The notes beneath the pieces are model-generated. The model was not told where the DNA came from and did not search any database. It saw only the letters and a program-made list of their open reading frames with translations. The position numbers and the translations under genes are program-made. A stretch of 64,000 nt of DNA from Georgenia_B sunbinii (GTDB lineage Bacteria; Actinomycetota; Actinomycetes; Actinomycetales; Actinomycetaceae): assembly GCF_036421855.1 (NCBI RefSeq), contig NZ_JAZGOK010000001.1, one strand, 5' to 3'. Positions 16,916 to 25,705 of the stretch are shown one piece after another. The first letter of the stretch is position 1. Every line of letters starts with the position of its first letter.

Positions 16916-19900
16916 TGCGCCACCTGCTTCCCCTCGGTCTGCAGCGGGCAGCTGCGCCGGACCGGGCAGTAGGAGCAGCCGGGGTTGCGCCGGGCCTCGA
17001 ACTCGCCGCCGGCCATGGTCTCGGCCACCCGCCCGACGAGCTCGCGCCCCCAGGCCGAGTCCTCGGCCGAACCCATGGCCACCTGCTCGCGGGCCGCCGG
17101 CCCGGTGCTGCCGGTGCCGAGGTAGACCAGCCGGCCACCGGCCGACGTGGTGCCCTCCCCCAGGCCGCCGGCATCGATGGCGACCTGGTAGGTGGCCAGC
17201 TGCGGGTTGCGGTGGCCGTCCTCGACCGAGACCGGGTTCTTGGAGGTCTTGAGGTCGACGACGCGCACCTCGCGCGGCTCGGCGGCAAGCTCTTCGATCC
17301 GGTCGATGCGGCCCTTGAGCCGGGCCCGGCCGACGTCGGCGAGGAACTCGGCCTCGACGGTCACCGGCCCGGGCACGCCGGCGACGTAGTGCGCGAGGCG
17401 GTCGACCATCGCGCGGGCCTGGTCGTGGAGCGCGCGCCCCACCCAGCCGTCGCCCACCCCGAGGCCGGCCCAGCGCTCCTCGAGCGCGGCGTGCAGCTCG
17501 TCGGCGGTGCCGCCCGGGTGCTGCTCGGCGATCTCGTGGACGAGGGTGCCGAGCGACTGGTCCATGGTGTCCTCGCGCTGCCCGCCGCCGGCCTGCAGCG
17601 CCCAGCGCAGCGGGCAGCGGTCGGCGGACTCCACGCTCGACGGCGACACGACGACCTGCTCGTCCGGCGCCCGCAGCGGCTCGGTGGTGGTCGCGGGCGA
17701 CAGGCCCGCCCACTCCTCGGGGGCGGCGCCCGCGACCCGCTCTGCGGCGAGCCGCGACAGCAGCGACGCCGCCACGGTGAGGCGCTGCTGGTCGGGGCCC
17801 GTGCCGGCGAGCTCGGTGTCGAGCGCGGCACGCAGCTCGGCGACGAGCCCGCGCAGGTCGAGCGCCGGCGGGACGTCGTGCACCCGACGCTCGACGGCGC
17901 CCTCCCCGGCCGGGTCGAGCAGCTCGAGGAACGAGGAGGGCCGCTGCTCGAGGTCGAGCACCGCGGTGGCGACCAGCCGCCGGCTCGCGCGGCTGACCGC
18001 GACGGCAAGCATCCGCAGCTCGTCGTCGAGGACGTCGCGGCGGGCCTGGCGCCGGTCGGCGGCGGCGTCGGCCGCCCGGCGACCGGAGCCGATCTCCGCG
18101 AGCACGCCGGCACCGAGGAGGGTGTCGCGCAGCCGGAGGTCGGGCCAGACGTCCTCCTGCAGGCCGGCGATCACCACCACCTCCCACTGGTCCCCCTCGG
18201 TTGCCGCGGGGGTGAGCACGGCGACCGACTCCCGGTGCTGCGCCCGCCGGGCGAGGGTGTCGGCGGCGATGTCCTGGGCGAGCAGCTCGGCGACGAAGCC
18301 GCCCGGGCCGGCGCCGGCCTGCCGCTCGTCGAACTGCTCGGCGGCGCGGAACAGCGCGACGACGGCGTCGAGGTCGGCGTCGGCGCGCACCCCGGCGGGG
18401 CCACCGGCCAGCGCCCGCTGCCGCCACGGCCGGGCCAGCCCGGCCGCCTGCCACACCGCCCACAGCGCCGCGGTGGCGCCGGCGCCGTCGGTGACCGCCC
18501 GCCGGCCGGCGGCGAGCACCTGGCTCACCCGCTGCGGCCCGGCGCGGTGGAGGGTGGGCAGCTCGGCGGCCGCCGCCGGCTCACCGAGCAGCTCGACGAG
18601 GTACTCGTCCACCGCGGCGCGCACCGCCACCGGCGCGCTGCTCTCGGGCAGCCCGGCCGCGGCAGCACCGCGCAGCGCGCGGCGCAGCGCCCGCAGCGAC
18701 ACGGCGTCCATCGCCCCGATCGGCGAGCAGAGCAGCGCCACCGCGCGCTCGGCGTCGAGGTCGTCGCCGACCGCGACCTGCAGCGCGGCCAGCAGCGGGC
18801 GCACCGCGGGCTCGGTGTGCAGCGCACGCTGGCCGGACTCGTGGGTCACCGGCACGCCGGCCTCGCGGAGCATCCGTCGCAGCCCGGTCACCTGCGCGGC
18901 CGACCGGACGACGACCGCCATCTGCGACCACGGCGTGCCGTGGTGCAGGTGCTCCTCGCGCAGCCGGCGCGCGACGTGCGCCGCCTGCTGGCTCTCGCTG
19001 CGCAGCACGGTCACCTCGGCACCGGCGGGCCGGCTCGTGCTCGCCGGGCCGGCTGCGGCCGCTCGACGGTGCCGGGCCCCGCCGACCACCGAGATCGGCG
19101 CCGTCACCCGCGCGACGACCTCGCGCAGCTGCCGGTCGCCGCGCCACACCGTGGTGAGCACCTCCTGGCGCGCGTCGAAGCCGCCGATCGCCTCCCGGGT
19201 GGTCGCCCGGCCGACCAGCGCCGGCGTACCGCCCCGAAAGCCCTGCACCCCGGCGTCCGGGTCGCCGAGCAGCACGAGCTCGGCGCCGTCGTCGGCGAGC
19301 GCTCCCAGCAGCCGCGCGGTCGCCAGGGTGGCGTCCTGGTAGTCGTCGACGACGACCGTCCCCCACCGCGGCGGCTCGGCGCCGGGCAGGTCACGCCGCC
19401 AGGTCCGCAGCGCCTGGGTGGCGACGTCGACGATGGCGGCGACGTCGTAGCGGGCGCCGCGGTCGTGCGGGCCCTCGCTCAGCGTGGTGACGTCGACGTA
19501 CTCCTCGAGCACGGTCGCGGCCGAGACCCACTCCGGCCGGCCGCTGCGCCGGCCCAGCCCGGCCAGCTCCGCCGGTGAGAGCCCCAGCTCCACCGCCCGG
19601 GTGAGGAGGTCGCGCAGCTCGGCGCGGAACGCCGGCAGCTGGCGGGCCTGCGGCCCGACGGACTCCGGCCAGCGCGGGTCACGACCGTGGCCCTCGCGGT
19701 GGCCGGCGAGGAGGTCGGCGAGGATGGCGTCCTGCTGCGGGCCGGTGATGAGGGCGGGCGGCGGCAGTCGCAGCATGGCGGCCCGGGCGCGCACGACGGC
19801 GTAGGCGATCGCGGCGACCGACCGCACCGTGGCGGCGGCCCCGCCGGTCCCGAGCAGCCGGGCGCCGACGGTGTCGCGCACCCGGTCCGCGGCACGGCGG

Positions 19901-20151
19901 CTGGGGGCGAGGAAGAGCGCCGCCCCGCCGAGCGGGTGGGCGCTGCGCGGTTGCGGCGCGGCGGCCCGGGCGCGGGCGACGAGGGTCTCCACCGCCGTCG
20001 TCGTCTTGCCGGTGCCGGGAGCGCCGACGACCAGGAGGTGCCCCTGCCCCGGCACCGCGCTGACCACGCGCTGCTGGTCGGCGTCCAGCAGCACCGGTGA
20101 CGGCGTGGCCGGCTCACCGGTCGGCGCGAGGAGCGTCGTCTGCTGGGACAT
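16912..20151 (-). CDS. adnA: AdnA: motor-nuclease subunit with Fe-S cluster
   Basis: Partner of AdnB, about 1079 residues. It has Walker A VGAPGTGKT (42-50) and a motif II that reads DDYQD rather than DEYQD, in keeping with the weaker motor of AdnA described in mycobacteria. The C-terminal nuclease is complete: LVHEIAEQH, GRIDRIEEL, VVDLKTSKNPVS and NPQLATYQ. Four cysteines (RCPLRWAL, then CSYCPVRRSCPL at the extreme C-terminus, about Cys1059, 1062, 1068) form an AddB-type Fe-S site. The start is uncertain: the ATG at 20151 has GGAGG only one base away, and an upstream ATG ten codons earlier is also possible. Gene order adnA-adnB with a four-base overlap matches mycobacteria. Confidence 0.92.
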   Translation of the reverse strand: MSQQTTLLAPTGEPATPSPVLLDADQQRVVSAVPGQGHLLVVGAPGTGKTTTAVETLVARARAAAPQPRSAHPLGGAALFLAPSRRAADRVRDTVGARLLGTGGAAATVRSVAAIAYAVVRARAAMLRLPPPALITGPQQDAILADLLAGHREGHGRDPRWPESVGPQARQLPAFRAELRDLLTRAVELGLSPAELAGLGRRSGRPEWVSAATVLEEYVDVTTLSEGPHDRGARYDVAAIVDVATQALRTWRRDLPGAEPPRWGTVVVDDYQDATLATARLLGALADDGAELVLLGDPDAGVQGFRGGTPALVGRATTREAIGGFDARQEVLTTVWRGDRQLREVVARVTAPISVVGGARHRRAAAAGPASTSRPAGAEVTVLRSESQQAAHVARRLREEHLHHGTPWSQMAVVVRSAAQVTGLRRMLREAGVPVTHESGQRALHTEPAVRPLLAALQVAVGDDLDAERAVALLCSPIGAMDAVSLRALRRALRGAAAAGLPESSAPVAVRAAVDEYLVELLGEPAAAAELPTLHRAGPQRVSQVLAAGRRAVTDGAGATAALWAVWQAAGLARPWRQRALAGGPAGVRADADLDAVVALFRAAEQFDERQAGAGPGGFVAELLAQDIAADTLARRAQHRESVAVLTPAATEGDQWEVVVIAGLQEDVWPDLRLRDTLLGAGVLAEIGSGRRAADAAADRRQARRDVLDDELRMLAVAVSRASRRLVATAVLDLEQRPSSFLELLDPAGEGAVERRVHDVPPALDLRGLVAELRAALDTELAGTGPDQQRLTVAASLLSRLAAERVAGAAPEEWAGLSPATTTEPLRAPDEQVVVSPSSVESADRCPLRWALQAGGGQREDTMDQSLGTLVHEIAEQHPGGTADELHAALEERWAGLGVGDGWVGRALHDQARAMVDRLAHYVAGVPGPVTVEAEFLADVGRARLKGRIDRIEELAAEPREVRVVDLKTSKNPVSVEDGHRNPQLATYQVAIDAGGLGEGTTSAGGRLVYLGTGSTGPAAREQVAMGSAEDSAWGRELVGRVAETMAGGEFEARRNPGCSYCPVRRSCPLQTEGKQVAQ

Positions 20152-20281
20152 GCCTCCGATGGAACCACGCACCACCGACATCGCCGGGCACGCACCGCCG
20201 GGCACTGCGGCCGGCCACCGGTTGCGGACCGTCGCGCCCGGGCAGACCCTCTCCTCACGACCCGATGCCCAGGGAGCGACG

Positions 20282-21355
20282 ATGACCTCGAGCCATGCCC
20301 GCCACGACCCGGACCACCCGCGCAAGCCTGCCTCGCCCACCGACCTGAGCACACCGTCGTGGACGTACGTGCTGCGCACGACCGTGCGCGAGTTCATCGC
20401 GGACGAGTGCACCATGCTCGCCGCCGCCCTCACCTACTACGCGGTGCTCTCGGCCTTCCCGGCGCTCATCGCGCTCGCCTCGATCCTCGCGCTCGCCGGC
20501 CAGGGCGAGGAGGGCACCGACCAGATCACGACCATGCTCGGCGACGTCCTGTCCGAGGACACGATGGAACAGCTCCAGCCCGTCATCGACAGCATCACCA
20601 ACGTCGGTGCCCCCGGGATCGGCCTGGTCATCGGCCTGCTCGTCGCGCTGTGGACGGCCTCGAACTACGTCACCGGCTTCGCCAAGGCGATGAACCGGAT
20701 CTACGAGATCCCCGAGGGCCGGCCGATCTGGAAGCTGCGTCCCTGGACCTACCTGCTCACGCTCGTGCTCCTGCTGCTCGTGGCGGTCGCCGTCGTCATC
20801 CTCGTCGTCAGCGGCCCCGTCGCGCAGACGGTGGGCGACCTCATCGGGCTGGGCTCCACCGCGGTGACCGTGTGGTCCATCGCGAAGTGGCCGGTGCTGC
20901 TCGTCGTGGTCATCGTCATCATCGCGCTGCTCTACTACGGCGCACCGAACGTCAAGCAGCCGAAGATGCGCTGGATCAGCATCGGCGCGGTGCTCGCCAT
21001 CGTGATCGCGGCGCTCGCCACCGTCGGCTTTGGTCTCTACGTCGCGAACTTCGGCAGCTACAGCGCCACTTACGGCGCCCTCGCCGGTGTCATCATCTTC
21101 CTGCTGTGGCTGTGGATCATGAACCTCGCGCTCCTGTTCGGCGCAGAGTTCGACGCCGAGCTCGAGCGCGGCCGCCAGCTGCAGGGCGGCATCGAGGCCG
21201 AGGAGCACATCCAGCTGCCGGCGCGCGACACCCGGGCCGCGGAGAAGAAGGCCGCCAAGAAGCGCGAGCACGTCGACCGCGGCCGCGCGCTGCGGCTCTC
21301 CCGCGGCCGCACCGAGGACGACGGCGAGCCCGCCCCGCCCGACGACGACCGATAG
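20282..21355 (+). CDS. YihY/BrkB-family inner membrane protein
   Basis: A 357-residue polytopic protein. The conserved YihY start (FIADECTMLAAALTYYAVLSAFPALIAL, described here by its core LTYYAVLSAFPAL) is followed by six predicted helices to about residue 290 (last one ALAGVIIFLLWLWIMNLALLFGAEFDAELER). It ends with a basic, charged cytosolic tail of about 65 residues. The family was once called ribonuclease BN but is a membrane protein of unknown, perhaps lipid or solute transport, function. ATG has AGGGAG five bases upstream. It is divergent from adnA across 130 bases. Confidence 0.9.
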   Translation: MTSSHARHDPDHPRKPASPTDLSTPSWTYVLRTTVREFIADECTMLAAALTYYAVLSAFPALIALASILALAGQGEEGTDQITTMLGDVLSEDTMEQLQPVIDSITNVGAPGIGLVIGLLVALWTASNYVTGFAKAMNRIYEIPEGRPIWKLRPWTYLLTLVLLLLVAVAVVILVVSGPVAQTVGDLIGLGSTAVTVWSIAKWPVLLVVVIVIIALLYYGAPNVKQPKMRWISIGAVLAIVIAALATVGFGLYVANFGSYSATYGALAGVIIFLLWLWIMNLALLFGAEFDAELERGRQLQGGIEAEEHIQLPARDTRAAEKKAAKKREHVDRGRALRLSRGRTEDDGEPAPPDDDR

Positions 21356-21408
21356 CCGGCCGGTCACGCCCGGCGCGAACACGTGCGCGGTCCGCGCCGC
21401 CACCCACC

Positions 21409-21414
21409 TACGAT
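21409..21414 (+). promoter_or_regulatory. Candidate -10 (TACGAT) for the DUF3107 gene
   Basis: TACGAT lies 56 bases before the GTG, giving a leader of about 50 bases that contains AAGGAG. No clear -35. Confidence 0.4.
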
Positions 21415-21470
21415 GGCAACTCCATCCCGTCGGCCGTCCGCGGCCGTCCCACAGCAAGGAGCACACTCAG

Positions 21471-21695
21471 GTGGAGATCACCATCGGCATGCACGACGTC
21501 GCCCGCGAGCTCACCATCGAGACGGCCTCGGACACCAAGGCGATCACCAGCGCCGTCAAGGACGCGATCGGCAAGGGCGAGATCCTCGTGCTGCCCGACT
21601 CCCGCGGCGGGCAGGTCATGGTGCCGGCAGCGGCGATCGCCTACGTCCGGCTGGGTACCGAGGAGCAGCGCCGCGTCGGCTTCGACGTCGCCTGA
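21471..21695 (+). CDS. DUF3107 family protein
   Basis: A 74-residue soluble protein (MEITIGMHDVARELTIE...) matching the actinobacterial DUF3107 family, a compact alpha/beta domain with unknown function. GTG start has AAGGAG 9 bases upstream. It is convergent with the ferritin-like gene, three bases apart. The trio DUF3107, ferritin-like protein and DEAD-box helicase is commonly found together in actinobacteria, and adnAB is nearby in mycobacteria as I recall (Rv3201c-Rv3211 region). Confidence 0.88.
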   Translation: MEITIGMHDVARELTIETASDTKAITSAVKDAIGKGEILVLPDSRGGQVMVPAAAIAYVRLGTEEQRRVGFDVA

Positions 21696-21698
21696 CCC

Positions 21699-22292
21699 TC
21701 AGGCAGTCAGCCGCAGGCGGTCCATCCGCCGGGCATGACCGCCCGACATCGCGCTCAGCGCCGGCGCCACGAGCCCGGCGCCGTCCTCGCCCAGCGACGA
21801 CATCGCCGGGTGGACGAGGCCGAGCGCCTCGCCGGCGACCCGCCGTCCCCACAGCGCCAGCCGGGCACGGAGGCGCTCGTCGCCGCCGATCGCCGGGGCC
21901 AGCAGGTCAGCCATCGGCTCGACCGGGTCCGGCACCGTCGCCGCCCGCGCGCGGTGCACCGCAGCCACCTGGTCGAGGAGCACGGTCTCGAGGTCACGGA
22001 CCATCCCGCCGACGACCACCGACCGCATGAGCCGCTCCCACCAGTCCGACGGCGTGGTCCGGGCGCCCATCTCCTCGAGCAGACGCAGGTGCGGCACGGT
22101 CGCCGTCGCCGGGTCGGCGCCGAGCTCGGCCAGGAGCGCGGAGACGTCGCCGGCCAGCTGGCCGGCCGCCAACCGCGACAACGACTCCCGGGTGACGACG
22201 TCGGGGGCGTGGGCGGCGTCCTCGGCCAACCAGCTGAAGGCGGTGAGCCGGTCGGCGGCGACGAAGCCGAGGACGGCGACGGTGGTGGGCAT
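21699..22292 (-). CDS. Ferritin-like fold protein
   Basis: A 197-residue, largely helical protein of the actinobacterial ferritin-like/MiaE-like group. It contains four-helix-bundle segments such as VVGGMVRDLETVLLDQVAAVH and RLARLALWGRRVAGEALGLVH-like helices with carboxylate residues, but only a few of the His/Glu ligands of true ferritins, so metal binding is uncertain. A TATCCT hexamer ends six bases before the ATG (22299-22304), pointing to a leaderless transcript. It lies divergent from the DEAD-box helicase gene and convergent with the DUF3107 gene. Confidence 0.8.
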   Translation of the reverse strand: MPTTVAVLGFVAADRLTAFSWLAEDAAHAPDVVTRESLSRLAAGQLAGDVSALLAELGADPATATVPHLRLLEEMGARTTPSDWWERLMRSVVVGGMVRDLETVLLDQVAAVHRARAATVPDPVEPMADLLAPAIGGDERLRARLALWGRRVAGEALGLVHPAMSSLGEDGAGLVAPALSAMSGGHARRMDRLRLTA

Positions 22293-22298
22293 CGTCCC

Positions 22299-22304
22299 AG
22301 GATA
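22299..22304 (-). promoter_or_regulatory. Leaderless -10 (TATCCT) of the ferritin-like gene
   Basis: TATCCT on the minus strand followed by six bases and the ATG, the spacing expected if transcription starts at the first base of the start codon. Confidence 0.55.
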
Positions 22305-22346
22305 GGCGCGAGTCACACCTCACAGCGGACCGGTGCCGGTCCGCGC

Positions 22347-22502
22347 TACACTGACCCGCGTACACGGTTGCCCGGTCGTCTTGCACACACCGAATCCTGG
22401 TCGTCACGCGCGGCCCGTCAGTTCACGATCGGCTGCCACGACCACGCGGAGCCGCCGACGACATCATGTCGTCGCCCCGCGACAACCGGATAGGTATCTC
22501 TC
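22347..22502 (+). promoter_or_regulatory. Promoter and structured leader of the DEAD-box helicase
   Basis: TACACT at 22347-22352 is a good -10, giving a leader of about 145 bases, long for this window. Inside it a perfect 19-base palindrome (CGACGACAT, C, ATGTCGTCG; 22456-22474) ends 28 bases before the ATG. Cold-shock type RNA helicase genes in other bacteria have long leaders used for temperature or autoregulation, so a similar role is possible. Only weak ribosome-binding complementarity (GGATAGG) is seen near the ATG. Confidence 0.45.
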
Positions 22503-24176
22503 ATGACCGACACTTCCTCGGGCGTGCTCGCACCCAGCGACGACCACGCGCTCGACATCTCCACCGCCGCCGACACCGCTGCGCTCAACGACGCCGGTAT
22601 CGCCACCATCGACACCGACATCACCGACACCTCCAACGAGGCGCTCGCCCCGGAGCGGACCTTCGCGGACTTCGGCGTCGCCGAGGCCATCGTCGGCGCG
22701 CTGCGCGACGTGGGCATCACCCACCCGTTCCCGATCCAGGCGCTCACCCTGCCGGTGGCGCTCAGCGGGCACGACATCATCGGCCAGGCCAAGACCGGCA
22801 CCGGCAAGACGCTCGGCTTCGGCATCCCGCTGCTGCAGCGTGTCGTCGCCCCCGGCGAGGACGGCTGGGACAGCCTGCCCGACGCCGGAAAGCCGCAGGG
22901 CCTCGTCGTGGTTCCCACCCGCGAGCTCGCCGTCCAGGTCGCCGGTGACCTCGTCGCCGCCTCCCGTCGCCGCTCGGTGCGGGTCGTGCAGGTCTACGGC
23001 GGACGCGCGTACGAGCCGCAGGTCGAGGCGCTCGCCCGCGGCGCGGAGGTCGTCGTCGGCACCCCCGGCCGGATGATCGACCTGCTCAAGCAGGGGCTGC
23101 TCAACCTGTCCCGGGTCAAGACCGTCGTCCTCGACGAGGCCGACGAGATGCTCGACCTCGGCTTCTTGCCCGACGTCGAGACCCTCCTCGCCGCCACCCC
23201 GGCGACCCGCCACAGCATGCTGTTCTCCGCGACGATGCCCGGCGCCGTCGTGGCCCTCGCCCGGCGCTACATGACGCAGCCCACCCACATCCGGGCGCAG
23301 GACCCCAACGACGACGGCGCCACCGTCAAGGCCACCCGCCAGGTGGTCTACCGGGCGCACGCCCTCAACAAGGTCGAGATGCTCTCGCGCATCCTGCAGG
23401 CCGAGGGCCGCGGGCTGACCATCGTCTTCACCCGCACCAAGCGCACCGCGGCGCGCGTCGCCGAGGACCTCGCCGAGCGCGGCTTCGCCTCGGCCGCGAT
23501 CCACGGCGACCTCGGCCAGGGCGCGCGCGAGCAGGCGCTGCGCGCGTTCCGCTCCGGCAAGGTCGACGTCCTCGTCGCCACCGACGTCGCCGCCCGCGGG
23601 ATCGACGTCGACGACGTCACGCACGTCGTCAACTACCAGTGCCCCGAGGACGAGAAGACCTACCTGCACCGCATCGGTCGCACCGGCCGCGCCGGCAACA
23701 CCGGCACCGCGGTCACCTTCGTCGACTGGGACGACATGCCGCGCTGGGGGCTCATCAACAAGACCCTCGGCCTGGGCCAGAGCGACCCGGTCGAGACGTA
23801 CCACACGTCCCCGCACCTCTACGCCGACCTCAACATCCCGACCGGCCTCACCGGGCGGCTGCCCCGCAGCGCCCGCACCCGCGCCGGGCTGGACGCCGAG
23901 AACCTCGAGGACCTCGGCGAGACCGGCAAGAGCGCCGGCCGCGGCGGGCACCGAGGCAACGGCGGCGGCTCGGGCGACCGAGGCCGGGGCGGCCGGGCGT
24001 CCGGTGGCCGTAGCGAGGGTGGCCGTGGCGTGGGTGGCCGTGGCGGCCGCTCCGGCGGCGGCGAGCCGCGTCGCAGCGAGGCCACGACCGCGCCGACCGG
24101 CGACGGTCAGCCGCGCCGTCGTCGCCGTCGCACCCGCAGCGGCTCGACCGGCGCAGCGCCCACCGCCGAGGGCTGA
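22503..24176 (+). CDS. DEAD-box ATP-dependent RNA helicase
   Basis: A 557-residue RNA helicase, probably for ribosome assembly or RNA remodelling in the cold. Motifs in order: Q-motif with upstream Phe (TFADFGV, FPIQALTLP), motif I GQAKTGTGKT, Ia PTRELAVQV, GG-like VYGGRAYEPQ, TPGR, DEADEMLDLGF, SAT, the C-terminal domain with TDVAARGIDVDDV and HRIGRTGRAGNTG. The last 110 residues are Gly/Arg/Ser-rich (RGG-like) and end with a basic RRRRRRTR patch, suited to RNA binding. It is similar to mycobacterial RhlE. ATG start, with a long leader and a strong intrinsic terminator downstream. Confidence 0.95.
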   Translation: MTDTSSGVLAPSDDHALDISTAADTAALNDAGIATIDTDITDTSNEALAPERTFADFGVAEAIVGALRDVGITHPFPIQALTLPVALSGHDIIGQAKTGTGKTLGFGIPLLQRVVAPGEDGWDSLPDAGKPQGLVVVPTRELAVQVAGDLVAASRRRSVRVVQVYGGRAYEPQVEALARGAEVVVGTPGRMIDLLKQGLLNLSRVKTVVLDEADEMLDLGFLPDVETLLAATPATRHSMLFSATMPGAVVALARRYMTQPTHIRAQDPNDDGATVKATRQVVYRAHALNKVEMLSRILQAEGRGLTIVFTRTKRTAARVAEDLAERGFASAAIHGDLGQGAREQALRAFRSGKVDVLVATDVAARGIDVDDVTHVVNYQCPEDEKTYLHRIGRTGRAGNTGTAVTFVDWDDMPRWGLINKTLGLGQSDPVETYHTSPHLYADLNIPTGLTGRLPRSARTRAGLDAENLEDLGETGKSAGRGGHRGNGGGSGDRGRGGRASGGRSEGGRGVGGRGGRSGGGEPRRSEATTAPTGDGQPRRRRRRTRSGSTGAAPTAEG

Positions 24177-24182
24177 CAACCA

Positions 24183-24225
24183 CGACACAACCCCCGACCG
24201 GTTCATCCGGCCGGGGGTTGTGTCG
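24183..24225 (+). terminator. Strong hairpin terminator after the DEAD-box helicase gene
   Basis: A 14-bp perfect stem (CGACACAACCCCCG pairing with CGGGGGTTGTGTCG) encloses an inner CCGG/CCGG pair with loop TTCAT, starting 6 bases after the stop codon. No long U-tract follows (TTCCC), as is common in actinobacterial terminators. Confidence 0.85.
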
Positions 24226-24283
24226 TTCCCGCGCCCCACTCCTTCTGCGAGCTTCCATAGTGGCTTCCGTCACTCGTAGGCGC

Positions 24284-24289
24284 TAAGGT
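24284..24289 (+). promoter_or_regulatory. Candidate -10 (TAAGGT) of the copper locus
   Basis: TAAGGT is followed by eight bases and the ATG of the first gene of the copper-associated locus, suggesting a leaderless or nearly leaderless transcript. Confidence 0.45.
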
Positions 24290-24297
24290 CGGCTGTC

Positions 24298-24831
24298 ATG
24301 CGCTGGTGCGAGGGGGGACACGCGTGCCGGGCGGTACTGACCGCCGGCGCGGTCGTCGCACTCTCGCTGCTGCTCCACCTCGCGGCCGGCGGCAGCGCTC
24401 CTGAGCTGCCGTCGTTGGTGGCCCTCACCGCCCTGACCGCGGCGGTCACCGGGCTGCTCACCCGGCGGCGGGTCGAGCTGCCGAGCCTCATGCTCGTCCT
24501 CGGCCTGGTCCAGGTCACGCTGCACGTCGCCTTCGACTCGCACGGCCCCGGCCACACCGGGGGGCACGGCCCGACCAGCGGCGCGATGGCGACGATGGTC
24601 GCGGTGCACGCGGCGGCGACGCTGCTCACCGCCCTGCTGTTCGCCCAGGGCCGCGCCGCGCTGCGCAGCGCCTCGGTGTGGCAGGCACTGCGCCGGCTGG
24701 TGCGGGCCCCCCGCCGGCTGCCGACTACCCAGGCCCGGCCACCGGTCCCGCAGCTGCGACGGCCCCCGACGGCCGTCTGGGTACGCAGCTGGGCCCTCGA
24801 GCGCGCGCCACCCTCTCCGATCGTCAGCTGA
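24298..24831 (+). CDS. His-rich membrane protein of the copper locus
   Basis: A 177-residue protein with about four hydrophobic helices (about 12-30, 37-52, 58-78, 95-120) and a basic, proline-rich C-terminal tail. Between the third and fourth helices is a His-rich loop (FDSHGPGHTGGHG), followed by two methionines and another His at the head of helix 4. His and Met clusters of this kind bind copper in transport proteins. It stands first in a run with ycnI and a CopC-CopD gene, so a part in copper acquisition is inferred. I know no named family for it. ATG start is supported by the TAAGGT hexamer; a ribosome binding site is not evident. Confidence 0.7.
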   Translation: MRWCEGGHACRAVLTAGAVVALSLLLHLAAGGSAPELPSLVALTALTAAVTGLLTRRRVELPSLMLVLGLVQVTLHVAFDSHGPGHTGGHGPTSGAMATMVAVHAAATLLTALLFAQGRAALRSASVWQALRRLVRAPRRLPTTQARPPVPQLRRPPTAVWVRSWALERAPPSPIVS

Positions 24832-24927
24832 TCAGGTCGCGGCACCCGCCGCGGCCTCCTGCGCGCGTGCCCTGGTTCCGCCACGGCCATGCGGCGCAGC
24901 CCAGTGTCGTTCCAGAGAGGCAACCCA

Positions 24928-25698
24928 ATGAAGCGTTCCATCCGAGCATCCGTCATCGCCGTCGCCACCGCCGGCCTCATCGCCGTCGGTGCCACCGGCG
25001 CCGCCGCGCACGTGTCGGTCAGCGCCACCACCACCGAGGCCGGCGCTTCCACCATCCTCACCTTCAGCGTGCCGCACGGCTGCGGCACGTCGGCGACCAC
25101 CGCGGTCGCCATCCAGGTCCCCGAGGAGTTCAGCAGCGTCACCCCGACGGTCAACCATGGGTGGCAGCTGGAGAAGGTGATGGAGACACTCGACCCGCCG
25201 GAGGACGACGGCCACGGCGGCCAGCGCACCGAGCGGGTCGCCGAGGTCGTGTACACCACCGACGCCCCGCTGCCGGACGGCCAGCGCGACACCTTCGAGC
25301 TGTCCGTACGGCTGCCCGAGACCCCGGGCACCGTGCTCTCCTTCCCCGTCGTGCAGACCTGCGAGGAGGGCGAGGCCGCCTGGGTCCAGGTTCCGGCCGA
25401 GGGCCAGGACGCGGGGGCGCTGGAGATGCCGGCCCCCGCCATCACCCTCACCGCGGCCGACGGCGACGCGGCCGACGCCGAGCCCGCCACCGAGGAAGCG
25501 ACGGCGGAGCCGACCGAGGAGGCAATGACCGAGGAGGCAGTGACCGAGGAGGCGGCCGAGACCGGCACCGACCCGGCCGCATCGGCGTCCGACGACGGCG
25601 CCGGCGTGCCCGCGGTCGTGCCGTGGGTCGCCCTAGCGCTCGGCGCCGGCGGTCTCGTCCTCGGCGGTCTCGCCTTCGCCCGCGCGCGCAAGGCCTGA
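24928..25698 (+). CDS. YcnI-family copper-binding protein (DUF1775)
   Basis: A 256-residue exported and membrane-anchored protein. A signal peptide (1-26, ending GAAA) is cut to leave a mature N-terminal histidine (HVSVSATTTE). In structurally studied YcnI proteins this first His is part of the copper(II) site, together with a Glu and a Trp; candidate partners are the Glu in TTTEAG and a later Trp. The DUF1775 domain covers about 27-175. An acidic, Glu/Thr-rich spacer (about 185-225) leads to a C-terminal helix (VVPWVALALGAGGLVLGGL) and ARARKA anchor. ATG is preceded by AGAGAGG. Seven bases separate it from the CopC-CopD gene, so they form one operon. Confidence 0.92.
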   Translation: MKRSIRASVIAVATAGLIAVGATGAAAHVSVSATTTEAGASTILTFSVPHGCGTSATTAVAIQVPEEFSSVTPTVNHGWQLEKVMETLDPPEDDGHGGQRTERVAEVVYTTDAPLPDGQRDTFELSVRLPETPGTVLSFPVVQTCEEGEAAWVQVPAEGQDAGALEMPAPAITLTAADGDAADAEPATEEATAEPTEEAMTEEAVTEEAAETGTDPAASASDDGAGVPAVVPWVALALGAGGLVLGGLAFARARKA

Positions 25699-25705
25699 CC
25701 TGCCC

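Noticed and set aside
13802..19578. Very long open frames on the plus strand opposite adnB and adnA
   Set aside because: Antisense shadows caused by high GC at third positions; they show no domains, while the minus-strand frames carry all helicase and nuclease motifs.
20282..21355. Ribonuclease BN
   Set aside because: Old name for YihY proteins; the sequence is a polytopic membrane protein without nuclease motifs.
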